Source of the DNA: Pseudo-nitzschia pungens
Taxonomy: Eukaryota > Bacillariophyta > Bacillariophyceae > Bacillariales > Bacillariaceae
Direction: 5' to 3'
Assembly: GCA_037355855.1 (NCBI GenBank)
Contig: CM074762.1
Location: 4,836,001 to 4,900,000, forward strand
DNA: 64,000 nt
Both the position numbers and the translations under genes were made by a program. Shown here in pieces: positions 33,796 through 45,994 of the stretch (its first letter is position 1; every line of letters begins with the position of its first letter). The notes below the pieces were generated by a model. The model was given only the letters and a program-made list of their open reading frames with translations, searched no databases and was not told the origin of the DNA.

Positions 33796-34140
33796 CGTCC
33801 GAAAACTGTTTCGCGACCCATCGCGACCAATCGCGACCCGATCGCGACCCAATCGCGACTTGTCTAAAAAAAATTCAACCCCAATTTTTTATTTCACAAC
33901 CTTTTTTCCATTATTCTCCACTTTTTTCCATTATTCTCAACCACATTTCTCCCTTTTCTCAACTCCCCCAACGGGTCGACGGAAATGTTCTGTTCTAGAC
34001 CCTGACATTCAGTCCCTCTTCACACTTTCATTCCATTTTACACATTTGACACACTTGACTCAACACAACAAATAATTTTTAATCCAATTTACTTCAATCA
34101 CACCAAAGTGTTACGTCGTGCACCTTTGTGAACTTTTTTT
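33796..34140 (+). repeat. element B right-end block with TCGCGA subterminal repeats
   Basis: After the TIR, ATCGCGACC recurs about five times within 70 bp, then GACTTGTCTAAAAAAA. It is homologous to 52,425-52,736 (A) and 54,570-54,903 (C), both inverted. Subterminal repeats like these often bind transposase. Confidence 0.88.
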
Positions 34141-34205
34141 TCAGTGGTGTCACATCACATACCGGTACCCCAGCTAAGAATCGCATCACAAAAACACACA
34201 CCACC

Positions 34206-34522
34206 ATGCCGAAAGCTTCCTCCGACCCAAGGCACTTTGCCAATGAGCCCAGAATACCCAAGACATTCCATTGTCGCAACTGCATTGCCTCCGGAAGAAG
34301 AAGAAAATCAAAATCCTTCAAGGGATACAAACAAGAATCGAGCCACTTTCATACCTACCGATACGTATCTCAAGGCCTCTCTAGGCATCTCTATTCCAAC
34401 AATGATTGCCAAACTTATTATCGTGCGAAGAACAATCTTATGGATTTTATTTCTTCTGCGAAAGCAGAAGTCACCCTCCCTTTGGTCCGACACACACCAT
34501 CACAGTATGGACTGACAATGAC
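34206..34522 (+). pseudogene. truncated ORF2 copy in element B
   Basis: ATG at 34,206 in context ACCACCATGCC. About 106 codons match the N-terminus of element C ORF2 (53,187-54,470) nearly residue for residue: FHCRNCIASGRRRKS, HFHTYRYVSQGLSRHLYSNN, DFISSAKAEVTLPLVRHTPS. The match stops at SQYGLTMT, where the GACGCG minisatellite begins. B also lacks the SLSKA insertion near the start. It keeps the cysteine/histidine motif but no other part. Confidence 0.88.
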
Positions 34523-36720
34523 ACCAAGCAGCAAGCAGCAACACGTCGATAATACAGGGGGGACAGCAAGCAGCAGCAACGCGTCGATAATACAGGAGGG
34601 GGACAGCAAGCAGCAGCAACGCGTCGATGATACAGGGGGGGACAGCAAGCAGCAACAAGCAGCAACACGTGGATAATGCAGGGGGGACAGCAAGCAGCAG
34701 AAACGCGTCGATAATACAGGGGGGGACAGCAAGCAGCAACAAGCAGCAACACGTGGATAATGCAGGGGGGACAGCAAGCAGCAGAAACGCGTCGATAATA
34801 CAGGGGGGGACAGCAAGCAGCAAGCAGCAACGCGTCGATAATACAGGGGGGGACAGCAAGCAGCAGCAACGCGTCGATAGTACAAACGCGTCGATAATAC
34901 AGGGGGGACAGCAAGCAGCAGAAACGCGTCGATAATACAGGGGGGGACAGCAAGCAGCAAGCAGCAACGCGTCGATAGTACAAACGCGTCGATAATACAG
35001 GGGGGGACAGCAAGCAGCAGCAACGCGTCGATAATACAGGGGGGGGACAGCAAGCAGGAGCAACGCGTCGATAATACAGGGGGGGACAGCAAGCAGCAAG
35101 CAGCAACGCGTCGATAATACAAACGCGTCGATAATACAGGGGGGGACAGCAAGCAGCAAGCAGCAACGCGTCGATAATACAGGGGGGGAGAGCAAGCAGC
35201 AGCAACGCGTCGATAGTACAAACGCGTCGATAATACAAGGGGGGGACAGCAAGCAGCAGCAACGCGTCGATAATACAGGGGGGGGACAGCAAGCAGGAGC
35301 AACGCGTCGATAATACAAGGGGGGGACAGCAAGCAGGAGCAACGCGTCGATAATACAAGGGGGGGACAGCAAGCAGGAGCAACGCGTCGATAATACAGGG
35401 GGGACAGGAAGCAGCAAGCAGGAGCAACGCGTCGATAATACAAGGGGGGGACAGCAAGCAGGAGCAACGCGTCGATAATACAGGGGGGACAGGAAGCAGC
35501 AAGCAGGAGCAACGCGTCGATAATACAGGGGGGGACAGCAAGCAGGAGCAACGCGTCGATAATACAGGGGGGGGACAGCAAGCAGGAGCAACGCGTCGAT
35601 AATACAGGGGGGGGACAGCAAGCAGGAGCAACGCGTCGATAATACAGGGGGGGGACAGCAAGCAGGAGCAACGCGTCGATAATACAAGGGGGGGACAGCA
35701 AGCAGGAGCAACGCGTCGATAATACAGGGGGGGGACAGCAAGCAGGAGCAACGCGTCGATAATACAGGGGGGGGACAGCAAGCAGGAGCAACGCGTCGAT
35801 AATACAGGGGGGGGACAGCAAGCAGGAGCAACGCGTCGATAATACAGGGGGGGACAGCAAGCAGCAAGCAGCAACGCGTCGATAATACAAACGCGTCGAT
35901 AATACAGGGGGGGACAGCAAGCAGCAAGCAGCAACGCGTCAATAATACAGGGGGGGAGAGCAAGCAGCAGCAACGCGTCGATAGTACAGGGGGGGGACAG
36001 CAAGCAGCAACGCGTCGATAATACAAGCAACGCGTCGATAATACAAACGCGTCGATAATACAAGGGGGGGACAGCAAGCAGGAGCAACGCGTCGATAATA
36101 CAGGGGGGGGACAGCAAGTAGGAGCAACGCGTCGATAATACAGGGGGGGGACAGCAAGCAGCAACGCGTCGATAATACAAGCAACGCGTCGATAATACAA
36201 GCAACGCGTCGATATTACAGGGGGGGACAGCAAGCAGCAACGCGTCGATAATACAAGCAACGCGTCGATAATACAGGGGGGGACAGCAAGCAGCAACGCG
36301 TCGATAATACAGGGGGGGACAGCAGCAAACAGCAGCAAGCAGCAACGCGTCGATAATACAGGGGGGACAGCAAACAGCAAACAGCAGCAACGCGTCGATA
36401 ATACAGGGGGGACAGCAAACAGCAAACAGCAAACAGCAAACAGCAACGCGTCGATAATACAGGGGGGGACAGCAATTAGCAAGCAGCAACGAACGCGTTG
36501 ATAATACGGGGGGGGACAGCAAGCAGCAACGCATCGACAATATAGGGGGGACAGCAAGCAGCAACCAACGTGTTGATATTACAGGGGGGGGGGACAGCAA
36601 GCAGCAACGAACGCGTCGACAATACAGGGGGGACAGCAAGCAGCAACGAATGCGTCGAAAATACAGGGGGGGGGGACAGCAAGCAGCAACCAACGCGTCG
36701 ATAATACAGGGGGGATAATA
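34523..36720 (-). repeat. 2.2-kb minisatellite, GC-rich about 30-40-bp unit (element B)
   Basis: On the plus strand the unit is CAGCAAGCAGGAGCAACGCG + TCGATAATACA + a run of G, repeated some 55-60 times with GCAGCAAGCAGCAAC variants. ACGCGT and TCGA are palindromic. Long minus-strand ORFs of 500, 685 and 892 codons overlap in three frames and spell the same low-complexity repeats; none is a gene. Element A has the same array on the other strand (51,588-52,420). Confidence 0.95.
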
Positions 36721-37110
36721 CACGAGAATATTTTTAAAGAACTCTTGCCGTGGTCGTCTTTCCTTGTCAGCGATTGTATCGGTCGTTCCCCTTTTCAGCA
36801 ATCGTATCGGTTGTTCCCCTCCGTCTCCGTCGTTCGTCTCGTTCGTAGCGATCGTACCCTCGTCGTCCCTGTCGTTTTTCTCTGGAAAGACGAAATTCAA
36901 AAAACAACAACGACAAACTGTTAGTACCCTCGTTGTCCCCGTCCGAAGCAATCGTAGCGATCGTACCCCCATCGTCCCTCTCTGGAGCGATTGTACCCCC
37001 GTCGGCCATCTCTGGAGCGATCGTACCTTCGTCGTCGTCGTCGTCGTCGTCCGTCTCCGCACCAATCGGTTGTGATTTTCGTCTTCGTTGTTTTCAATAT
37101 CAGTACGTCG
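36721..37110 (-). repeat. degenerate GGGACGACGAGGGTACGATCG repeats
   Basis: On the minus strand the units GACGACGAGGGTACGATCGC recur irregularly. Homologous to 50,990-51,585 in element A. Confidence 0.8.
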
Positions 37111-37740
37111 TATATCTGGGTAAGCCAGGTAGTTCCAGGACTTCAACACACCCTACCTCCGTGATATGAATCAGACAACAGAGCAGAAAGCAAGAGCGGC
37201 CGTTCTCAAGCTCCCCACAGCATGTGTGTCTTTTTCAAAAGAGATGGTCCCGGTGCCTGATGGCTAGGTTAAACTGGACCGGCCAGAATATTCCGATGCA
37301 TGAAATGAAACGAAAATGAAAATGAAAATTATGACACATCCTCTACGAGGGAGATGTGGGGCGGAAAATCGAACAACAAAATTCACCGCAATGATGCACA
37401 TAATGTACGTAGGTAACAGTACTGTTTGTACAGGCTGACTGGAAAAAATGACAGCAATGTACGTAGATTACAGTACTAAGTCTACAGTCTTAGTAAAAGA
37501 AAAAATGACATGTCTGCATACATAGTACCTGTTGGTACATATTATACACGATGCCCCTTCCCCGAGATCGTACTAGTAGCATTATAACATAGCGAGAACA
37601 TCAATCTGTCAGTAGTAGATAGTAATAGTGGCACCAATGGGTGGACAGAATGTAGTGTTGCTGGTTCAAGTCCCATCATGGGAATGTCTTTTGCTACATC
37701 ACGATTCGATAGCAATATTTTGGCTGCGAAGAACATGTCA
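37111..37740 (-). other. conserved internal module with tRNA-like B box
   Basis: ATCTGGGTAAGCCAGGTAGT, AGAGCAGAAAGCAAGAGCGG, GGCCAGAATATTCCGATGCA and GAGATGTGGGGCGGAAAAT are shared with A (50,170-50,950) and partly D (55,474-56,230). GGTTCAAGTCCC at 37,663-37,674 fits a Pol III B box. No protein. Confidence 0.65.
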
Positions 37741-39560
37741 CAATACCGGAAGTGAGCTATTCAGCTATTCAACCAAATATTAATTATTCAGTGATGACAT
37801 CCATACCATTGGTGATTTTTGAATACTTCTTTTTGAATACTCTTACCCATGGATAGGATGAGGTATATTCACACTGGAATCACACAAATATTGGCCAGAT
37901 TCATTCAGATATGTGATTTGGTAATTTTTTCTAGTAAATTCTGCAGTAGTGGACCAAATATTAATTATTCAGTGGTGACATCCAAATTATTGGTGATTTT
38001 TGAATACTTCTTTTTGCATACTCTTGCCCATGCACAGGATGAGAAATATTCAAAGTGGAATCACACAAATATTGGCCAGATTCATTCAGATATGTGATTT
38101 GGTACTTTTTTCTAGTAGATTCTGCAGTAGTGGACCAAATATTTTAATTATTCAGTGGTGACATCCAAATTATTGGTGATTTTTGAATACTTCTTTTTGA
38201 ACACTCTTGCCCATGCACAGTATGAGAAATATTCACACTGGAATCACACAACTATTGGCCAGATTCATTCAGATATTTGATTTTAGAGTATTTTCTACTA
38301 AATGCTGAGGTACTGGGCCAAATATTGATTATTCAGTGGTGCCATCCAAATTATTGGTGATTTTTGAATACTTCTTTTTGAATACTCTTGCCCATGGATA
38401 GGATGAGAAATATTCGCACTGGAATCACACAAAGATTGGCCACATTCATTCAGATATTTGATTTTACAGTATTTTCTAGTACATGCCGCAGTACTGGGCC
38501 AAATATTAATTATTCAGTGGTGACATCCAAACTTTCAATGATTTTTGAATACTTCTTTTTGCATACTCTTGCCCATGCACAGTATGAGGAATATTCACAT
38601 TGGAATCACACAAATATTGGACAGATTTGTTCAGATATTTGATTTGGTCCTTTTTTCTAGTAAATTCTGCAGTAGTGGACCAAATATTAATTATTCAGTG
38701 GTGACATCCAAATTATTGGTGATTTTTGAATACTTCTTTTTGAACACTCTTGCCCATGCATAGGATGAGGTATATTCACACTGGAATCACACAAAGATTG
38801 GCCACATTCATTCAGATATGTGATTTGGTACTTTTTTCTAGTGAATTTTCCAGTAGTGGACCAAATATTAATTATTCAGTGGTGACACCCAAATTATAGG
38901 TGATTTTTGAATACTTCTTTTTGCATACTCTTGACCATGCATAGGATGAGGAATATTCACACTGGAATCACACAACTATTGGCCAGATTCATTCAGATAT
39001 GTGATTTTACAGTATTTTCTAGTAAATTCCACAGTAGTGGACCAAATATTAATTATTCAGTGGTGACACCCAAATTATAGGTGATTTTTGAATACTTCTT
39101 TTTGCATACTCTTGCCCATGCATAGGATGAGAAATATTCACATTGGAATCACACAAAGATTGGCCACATTCATTCAGATATGTGATTTGGTACTTTTTTC
39201 TAGTGAATTTTCCAGTAGTGGACCAAATATTAATTATTCAGTGGTGACACCCAAATTATAGGTGATTTTTGAATACTTCTTTTTGCATACTCTTGACCAT
39301 GCATAGGATGAGGAATATTCACACTGGAATCACACAACTATTGGCCAGATTCATTCAGATATGTGATTTTACAGTATTTTCTAGTAAATTCCACAGTAGT
39401 GGACCAAATATTAATTATTCAGTGGTGACACCCAAATTATAAGTGATTTTTGAATACTTCTTTTTGCATACTCTTGCCCATGCATAGGATGAGAAATATT
39501 CACACTGGAATCACACAAAGAATGGCCAGATTCATTCAGATATTTGATTTGATGGTATAT
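37740..39560 (+). repeat. 181-bp satellite array in element B, about ten units
   Basis: Each unit has ATTATTCAGTGGTGACATCC, GTGATTTTTGAATACTTC, ACTCTTGCCCATG and CACTGGAATCACACAA, with about 181-bp steps (for example 37,849, 38,030, 38,212, 38,394). Read on the minus strand it aligns with the F satellite: CCAGTGTGAATATTCCTCAT against CCAGCGTCAATAGTCCTCAC, and a shared TTTGGATGTCAC. Confidence 0.93.
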
Positions 39561-40430
39561 TCACTGAGGTAGTACTATTCTTGCTGCTTGTAGTAGTAGT
39601 ACCAGTTATACACTGCTGCTACATACTACTGCAGTGCGTAGGTAGTAGTACATAAGAGGTAGTCCAAAATTATGGCGCAGCGGGGCTGGCTCTCTGTGGT
39701 TTAGGTGGCGCGCAATGATACCACCATCAGGTTTCTACTGGTTTCTACTATTACTTCGGTACGGTACATACTACTAGTAGTAGTAACTCTACTGCTATCA
39801 TGTAGAAGAAATCAATTCTCAGCAAATAAATGCATGACAGAAAATGCATGTGTCGTAAATCTTACTTCACATAATTTTGGGTCGGAATGGAACAAGAAAG
39901 ACGGCAACTGAAATATAATGAGATGAATGGTAAGTGAACCACATCAAGGTTGGAGGAGGTATTACTTAATAATGGATTTTGATTCGTCTAACTGTGCATC
40001 ATTGACTTGCCTGCTTGCTCCTGATAGGGAGGCGACTGCAACTGCTGATGAAATAGGATGCAATGGCAAATGAAATACAATGCGACGGTGAGTGAAGCAC
40101 ATCAAGATCTGGGGTATTGATAATGGATTTCAATTGTTCTAATTCTGCATTGAGTTGCCTGCTTGCTACTGATAGGGAAGAATCAACTTTAATTCGACGG
40201 GGCAACTGAAAAATGATGCGAAACATGATGCAACGGGGCAACTGACACATATTGCGATCGCAAGACAAATATGATGTGATCGCAACTGACAAAATGATGC
40301 GATTGCAACTGATGAAATATGATGCGATGTGAGGAGACCTTTACTGGCAGTACAGATACCGGTATGGATGAAATTATCACGATGACCATTGTTTAAAAAT
40401 TGTTTGAACCAAAATTTGTGTGGTGTGCAT
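39561..40430 (-). repeat. element B GCGCCATAATTTT block and CAACTG array
   Basis: 39,561-39,960 carries microsatellite TAGTAGTAGTAC, ATTATGGCGCAGCGGGGC and ACCACCATCAGGTTTCTACT. 39,960-40,385 is an array of CAACTGAAAAATGATGCGA-type units with GATAGGGAAGAATCAACTT. The same order occurs in A (48,430-48,790 and 47,990-48,430) and D. Confidence 0.85.
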
Positions 40431-40704
40431 GAGGACGAAGACGATCGGAGCAAAGAGCAACGACAATTTCAAGGACGACGACGACGATCGAAACCGAAGA
40501 GCAACGACGATTTCAGAGAGGACGACGATTTCAGGGAGGACGACACTGAGGAAGGCAATCGGAGCGAAGAGCAACGACGACTTCAGGGAGGATGAAGACG
40601 ATCGAAGCGAGAAGCAACGACGACTCAAGGACGACGAAGACAAGGACGATCGAAACGAAGAGCGACGACGATTTCAAGGACGACGACTTCTTCTAACGAA
40701 CCAA
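40430..40704 (-). repeat. GAC/GAA-rich minisatellite (element B)
   Basis: Irregular units such as GAGCAACGACGATTTCAGGG and GACGACGACGATCG. A shorter homologue is at 47,785-47,935. Open frames are Asp/Arg-rich low complexity. Confidence 0.8.
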
Positions 40705-41177
40705 AATTTGTGTGTGCGTGTGTGAGAAAATTGAACAGAGAATAAACAATTATTAGAGTAATATCAATATTTATCAAAAGAAAGACTTATATTTTGCTTC
40801 ATAGTGTTTCAAATTTTTTTTTCATGGGGGTCGCGATTCCTGGGCTTCGGGTAATAATTGTGATTTTTGTGATGAATTTCTTGAGGGGTGTGATGGGAAA
40901 TACTTTGTGTCGGGATGAGAAATCAATTTTTGGGAGTGAATTTCTGCAACAGTCTCATAATATATAATGATGGTAGGGTCAGTAATAATGAGTCAGATTG
41001 AAAAAAAATTTGGGTCTTTATTTTTTTTTCTCGTAATTGAGGTAGTTAGGCGGTCGCGATTGAGGTTGCGAATCGCGAGAGAGCTAGGAATCGAGCTACG
41101 TCAAAATGAGCCAGGAATAAATCGCGACCCCCCTAAATAAATTCTTGGGAGGGGTCGCGAAACAGTTTTCGGACGAG

Positions 41178-44118
41178 AAGTGCGAGGCGTATTGGTGGCA
41201 TGAAGGTTGGTATCACCAGAAGAGGTGTCATCATCAGAGGAGGGTGTGTGTTGAGATTGGAAGGCAGTGAAGGCACAGCGGGCGAGGAGCTCACTGTGGA
41301 AATAGTCAGCATCGTGGAGCCAAAAACAACCGGCAGCATTGGCAGAGACGGAAGGACCATCATTGTCAATATGCGGGACAGGGACAAACTCGTGGAAGTG
41401 AATGCTGGAACCGGAGTCAAGAAGAGTCGTGTGATACGCAGTGGAAGGATCAGGTTGCTGGGGTTTGAGATTGCGGGGTTTGCCTTGGAGGTCAAAGTCG
41501 GGGTGAGGAAGGTCAGTGATGGTGTTATCTGGGTATAAGGCCAGAAACGAGGGATCACTGGCAAGGTAGTCTTGATCAAGGAGGGTGGGGTCCCAGAATT
41601 GGTCGGACGTCATGATGACATGAGGAAGGGAATCATATTCTGCGGGAGTAAATTTACGCATGTGTAGATAGGGAAGACCATGCTTGATAGAGAGTGGAAA
41701 AACAAAACCATCAGGAGTGGAGATAATTTGTTTGCCACCGGATTTAATGGATTTGTCATCAACGGTGAGGTGATGAGCCTCTAATTGGGCGGAGGAGATG
41801 ATAGAATCATGCTTTCCAGTGTAGGCACATTCATGAAAAATGAGAATGACAGGGCCACGGTTAGAGTGACAATAAGCACCAGCAGTGGCAATCGGGATGT
41901 TTTGCATTTGGTGGTTGTTGATGCCGGTGACATGTACAAACCGTTTGGGAATGTCAACAGAAATGAGGGAAGCATCACGTCCAATGATGCACCCATTGGC
42001 TCCACGGTCAATCATGGCGAGGTGTGGAGAGGAAAACCGACCCTGGCTGCAGCGGTAGGTGTGGTGTTGGCAGGCGGACCAGTTGTGTGGACTGGTGTGC
42101 TGTTGGAGGAGATGTGTAACAGATTGACAAGCAACAGGGTCATCAAAACGGGCAACAACCGAACTGGAACCATCAGCCATGCGAGCAACAAGTTGAGTTG
42201 GAGGTGTGGGCTTGTTGTCAGCAAGGAGGCGTGCAGGGTGTCCAGGGGACATGGAAGAGGCAAGGGGAAGATGGGATTGGCCAGTGGGTTTGCCGACGGC
42301 TCGTCGAGTGGAAGGTTTGGTTGAGGAGCCGGTGGGGGCGGAGCCATGTTGACTGGCAATCCATTGAGTGACCAGTGCATCAGAGGCATCGGTGTGAAGG
42401 TCAGTGGAGGTGTCAGTAGAGGTAGCTGTAATGGGGGGAGGAGCTGGAAAGAATGGGGGGGCAGTGTATGGACCACTTGGGAAATCGTTGGTGGAGTGAG
42501 CATAGGCTTTGCGGCCAACAGGTTTAGGAGTGTTGGTGGAAAAGGAATGGAGGTCAGGGAATTTGGTAGGGTTGAGAACAGCAATGAATTTGCGTTTATC
42601 AACAGGATTCATTTTGCGCCAAAGTGTCATGCCATCAGGTGTGAGACTTTTCCAGAAGGATTCAGGAAGGCGTGTGCTGGGGTCAGCGGGGGGCCGGGAC
42701 CGTGGTTGCGCAGCACGGAAGGCGGCATAGGTTTGGACATCATCCATGAAGTCATCAGTGAGATCAGAAGCGTCAAGGAATGAGAAGGCATCATGAAGGT
42801 TGGCCCGGATGTTACGTCGGGAGGTGGGCAGAGTGAGGGTGGCACGGGAGTCAAGTCGGGTGGCTTCAGCGAGGAGTGTGGTTTTGAGCTTGAGGACGTG
42901 CACAGTGTCATTAGGCTGGGAAAGTTCAGTGGATGACGGAAGAGGGACTTTGGAAAACTGATCACAGAGATGAGCATCGTGGGCACATGCATTGAGAAGT
43001 AGGGTCCGGAGCATGTGATATTGCATGGGTGACTTGGGGGCTGTCATTTTGCACAGGAGGTCATATTGGTCAAACCAGTGAGTGAGGAATTTGACAGTGG
43101 AATCTTTCCAAGATGCTAGGTTTAGGGATTGAAGGGTTTGTGTCTGTTTAGCAATATCAAACTCTCGGGTGAAGGTGGAGGCACGGAGCGTGAGGTACTC
43201 AAAATATGCAGCTCGTCCATCCATGGTTGGGGTATGGGTTTGAACGCAGGAGAGAGAGAGGTCAGATTTGAGGACGCGAAGGACAAGTACCCAAAAGAAA
43301 GTGCATTGCTTCTGGAAGAGTTTCCGTTCGTAACCTTGCAGAGTGGAGCTGTCCCATTCAGGATCAAGGAATTGTTCAACATCAAAGTCATATGCAGCAA
43401 GCTGTGCGCGAAAACCAGTGAGCCAGGTTTCAAAGCGGGTGTCATTTTTGAGGACATCGAAGACAGTGGCATCGTGGGAGTGTTTAATCCAGTTCTCGTA
43501 TTTCACCTGTTCATCGGTTTTGGTAAGGTGGGTGTTGGGAGTACGGGGGGGGGGTGCTGGATTACGTGTGGATGCTGGAGGAGGAGATACGGGGGATGTC
43601 ATCGGGGATCGGTAGGTTTTGCGGAATTGACGAAAGGCGGTGGGATCATAGTGGTTGAAATCTGCAGATGCGTCAGGTCCGATGGTATTGTCAAGATGAG
43701 CCATGTAGGCAGCAAGGGTAGTGAGGCGGAAGGTATGACTCGGTGAGATAGGAATGCGTTTGCCATGGTCTTCAAATTCGAGACGTGAGATGACGTCGTT
43801 GTTGAGGAGAGAAAAATCATACCAGGTGGTATATCCAGCGTAACGAAGGGCATCGCATATGATGTCACCGTCTTCGGTCTGGAGGCGAAGGAAGTCACGA
43901 AGAATACCAGTTACATGGGGGTCGAATGATGGGAAGAAATCTCCACCGTCGTCATCTGTGGGAGAATCACTGGGGTCAGTGTGGGTGCTCGTATGGTCGT
44001 CGGACATCGTGCTGGGGTGGAATCTGGATTGTGCCGCAGTTTCAATGGATTGGAAGGTACGGTAGGTGTCTTCGTTGGTGGCAGGGAAAGGAGCTCGTTG
44101 TCGGGTTCGGTATGGCAT
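41178..44118 (-). pseudogene. copia gag, protease and integrase N-terminus
   Basis: ATG at 44,118 opens the gag-pol ORF. The first half is gag-like (FHPSTMSDDHTSTHTD; DALRYAGYTTWYDFSLLNND; FRQFRKTYR). The protease active site is AMIDRGANGCIIGRD, the DRGAN form typical of diatom copia elements. The GAG-pre-integrase region follows (SIKHGLPYLHMRKFTPAEYD, LPHVIMTSDQFWDP). The frame reads on for about 28 codons into element B (to a stop at 41,101), giving a false C-terminus SRPLPRIYLGGSRFIPGSF, which is element-B left-end DNA. The catalytic core, RT and RNase H lie beyond element B at 33,795-30,224. Confidence 0.92.
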
Positions 44119-44789
44119 AGACGAGTGCGGAGATCCGAAATAAAAGAGAGGGTCGAGCGAGCGGGGATCCGAGAGATAAAATAAGATACAAGGGAAGATG
44201 TGTTGTATCTTGTATCTAAGCAGGGGAACAGTGATAAATATGCCTGGGGATACAGTCGTGGATACAGCTGTATTCGGAGGTTATGTATTGCTGTGTGTTG
44301 TTGTATTGTTGTCGTTCGAAACACCGTTGTCGTTCGAAACACCGTTGTCGTTCGAAACACCGTTGTCGTTCGAAACACCGTTGGCGTTCGAAACACCGTT
44401 GTAGACGTTGTAGCTGGGGAACACCGTTGTAATTCTGAAACACTGTTTTGTGGTTCCAAAAGCTCCGTATCAGCAATAACAATAACAGGGGCACGTCGTG
44501 TTGGGGCGAAAGAAATGGGTGCAGCAGCAGTAAGAATTTCAAAAAATTCTTTCTCCGTCAGTTCTTGGAGTTTGGAGACGCCGTTTGTACCGTTTTATCC
44601 GCAATAGAAAGGAGATTAATAATACCTGGAACGGCCTCGCAACAGGGAGCTTGTTGTTCCAGTATAAAATTAAAACTGTAAACAGCGTCGATTCCGTCTT
44701 TCGTCGTCGTCGTCGTCGTTGTTTTCTTGTTATCGTTGCTTGTAGATCTCCAGCTTTGCAAGCTTACAATAAGCTTGCGACTGTTAATC
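44119..44789 (-). other. copia leader with 18-bp repeats
   Basis: Untranslated region between gag and the 5' LTR. At 44,311-44,400 the unit TTGTCGTTCGAAACACCG occurs five times. The inner LTR boundary is followed (minus strand) by GATTAACAGTCGC, the position expected for a primer-binding site, although I cannot match it to a tRNA. A second copy of the leader is at 26,830-27,257. Confidence 0.75.
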
Positions 44790-45271
44790 TATTAAAATGT
44801 AGCTGAAACTGGGTTTAAGCTGATAGGTCCTAAGGCAAGCTTGGAGATACAGCAAGAGCAAGCAAACCGGTTGAAGTGCCGGTCTGTTCTATCGATAGTC
44901 TCGGATTTACCACTACGGCCGATCGATGGTGGATCAACCAGATCTATTCTAACTACCTCTTATGGGCCCAGTCAGTTAGATCTTAGGCTTGTAGTTCTAC
45001 AGGAAGCTGCTGAAGGAGCAGGATGTAAGTATCAAGGTATTCAAATCAGAGTTAAACTAAAGATGTGAGGACAACAACCTTGTCGGGAATTCGACGTTGC
45101 TGTCTTGTTAATTCTACTGGGTGTTTGCTGCTGCTGCTTGTGTGTTCTTGTACTGTGAACCCAGTAGAAAATTATTTATTTTCTTTTCGCGCAGTGTGTG
45201 AGCGTTCATATGTAATGTATGTAGGGTTAAGGGTTTGTCAAACGTCAACCAATTTTGGTTACAATTTAACA
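44790..45271 (-). repeat. copia 5' LTR (482 bp)
   Basis: The plus strand begins TATTAAAATGTAGC (one change from TGTTAAAA) and ends GGTTACAATTTAACA. It matches 29,676-30,166. Confidence 0.95.
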
Positions 45272-45994
45272 GGGTGGAACGACAGCTCGGGACGCAATCG
45301 CTTTCTTCAAAATTTTTTTGACCTTATTCTCATCCACGATAAACTTCAAGCCACGAAACCAACTATTTCTTATGTGCCGTGTCAACTGTGCTTCCAAACC
45401 CGCGTCTTTTTGATGTTTCTTAAGTGTATCCGATTGCGCCTTAGTTATCTCCAATTTTGCTTCACTTACTGTTCGTACCATCTGTGGCTTTGGCTTCTTC
45501 CCTGTTGTAGTTGCCTTCAGCGTGGGTTCTTCTTTTTTTGTATCCTTCTGCAGTGTTGTCACATCCCTCTCTAAAGAAGCTACTTTCTGCTGGCTCTCTT
45601 TTAGCTGTTGTAGCAATGCTTCGTATGTGGGTCTTGGTGTTGTTTTGGTACCGGTCGCAATCGGTCTTGGTGTAACAACACCCGGGGCGGCGGGGGGTTT
45701 GTTGGTTGGTGGTGTGGTACCAACCAAAACCGCGGTCGGGTTGTTCTTGGTTCTTTTATTTTTTTCATCAGCACCACCTGAGGTGGGTGGTAGTTTTCGA
45801 CTTGTCTTTGGGTTCGATTTCGTAGGGGTAATACTAGCAGTAGTATCCTCACCTGTATTAGAATTGGATACAATTTTTCCACTTCGATTCTTTCTTGGTG
45901 CATTGCAATCTGCTTTCTTTTCTATTTGCTGATACTCATCATATACGGTAGGCATTTTTTCGGGCGTCGGAAGAAAAAAAATATGTGAAGGCAT
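45272..45994 (-). pseudogene. element C ORF1, N-terminal part
   Basis: ATG at 45,994; 723 nt (241 codons) to the copia insertion, after which the last codon shown by the open frame is LTR sequence. An alternative start is the Met at 45,955. Residues about 30-40 (NAPRKNRSGK) match element E ORF1 (DVPRHNRSGKK). A Pro/Thr/Lys-rich linker follows, then a coiled coil (EALLQQLKESQQKVASLERD) and a basic segment (LTRHIRNSWFRGLKFIVDEN) corresponding to LKDYLRSEWFKWVKFADDD in E. Basic, probably nucleic-acid binding; function unknown. Confidence 0.8.

Larger units (their letters stand above)
33796..41175 (-). mobile_element. element B: non-autonomous TIR transposon, TSD AG
   Basis: 7,380 bp with 24-bp inverted ends (CGTCCGAAAACTGTTTCGCG on both), flanked by AG at 33,794-33,795 and 41,176-41,177. 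It is inserted in copia gag-pol; removing it with one AG restores frame (TCT codon then GTT GCC). Reading from its left end (41,175) it has the A-type left block, GAC-rich minisatellite, CAACTG array, GCGCCATAATTTT block, 181-bp satellite, tRNA-like block, GTACG minisatellite, a 2.2-kb GACGCG array, an ORF2 fragment and the right end. Confidence 0.95.
29676..45271 (-). mobile_element. Ty1/copia (CoDi-like) retrotransposon, TSD GGGTG
   Basis: A complete element in minus orientation: 5' LTR 44,790-45,271, leader, single gag-pol ORF, purine tract AGATGGGGAG at 30,167-30,176, 3' LTR 29,676-30,166. It is flanked by GGGTG at 29,671-29,675 and 45,272-45,276. It is inserted in ORF1 of element C; removal with one GGGTG restores that frame. 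Length without element B is about 8.2 kb. The LTRs are nearly identical over most of their length, with a few small indels. Confidence 0.95.

Noticed and set aside
34418..37149. Minus-strand ORFs of 892, 685 and 500 codons
   Set aside because: They overlap in three frames over one minisatellite and spell the same Cys/Leu/Pro repeats; open frames follow from the repeat unit lacking stops, not from coding.
37660..37690. Complete tRNA gene
   Set aside because: Only the B box fits; I could not form acceptor, D or anticodon arms.
40389..40725. Asp/Arg-rich ORFs of 68-101 codons
   Set aside because: Low-complexity GAC/GAA minisatellite of element B.
28145..41175. Pairing the left end at 28,145 with the end at 41,175 as one 13-kb element
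   Set aside because: Both are left-type blocks, TIR variants differ (CTGG against CTGT), flanks differ (GA against AG), and the pairing would cut through the copia; the pairs 28,145/54,903 and 33,796/41,175 fit all tests.
41781..43746. Several 100-205-codon ORFs opposite and across copia gag
   Set aside because: Shadow frames of the 1,005-codon minus-strand gag-pol frame.
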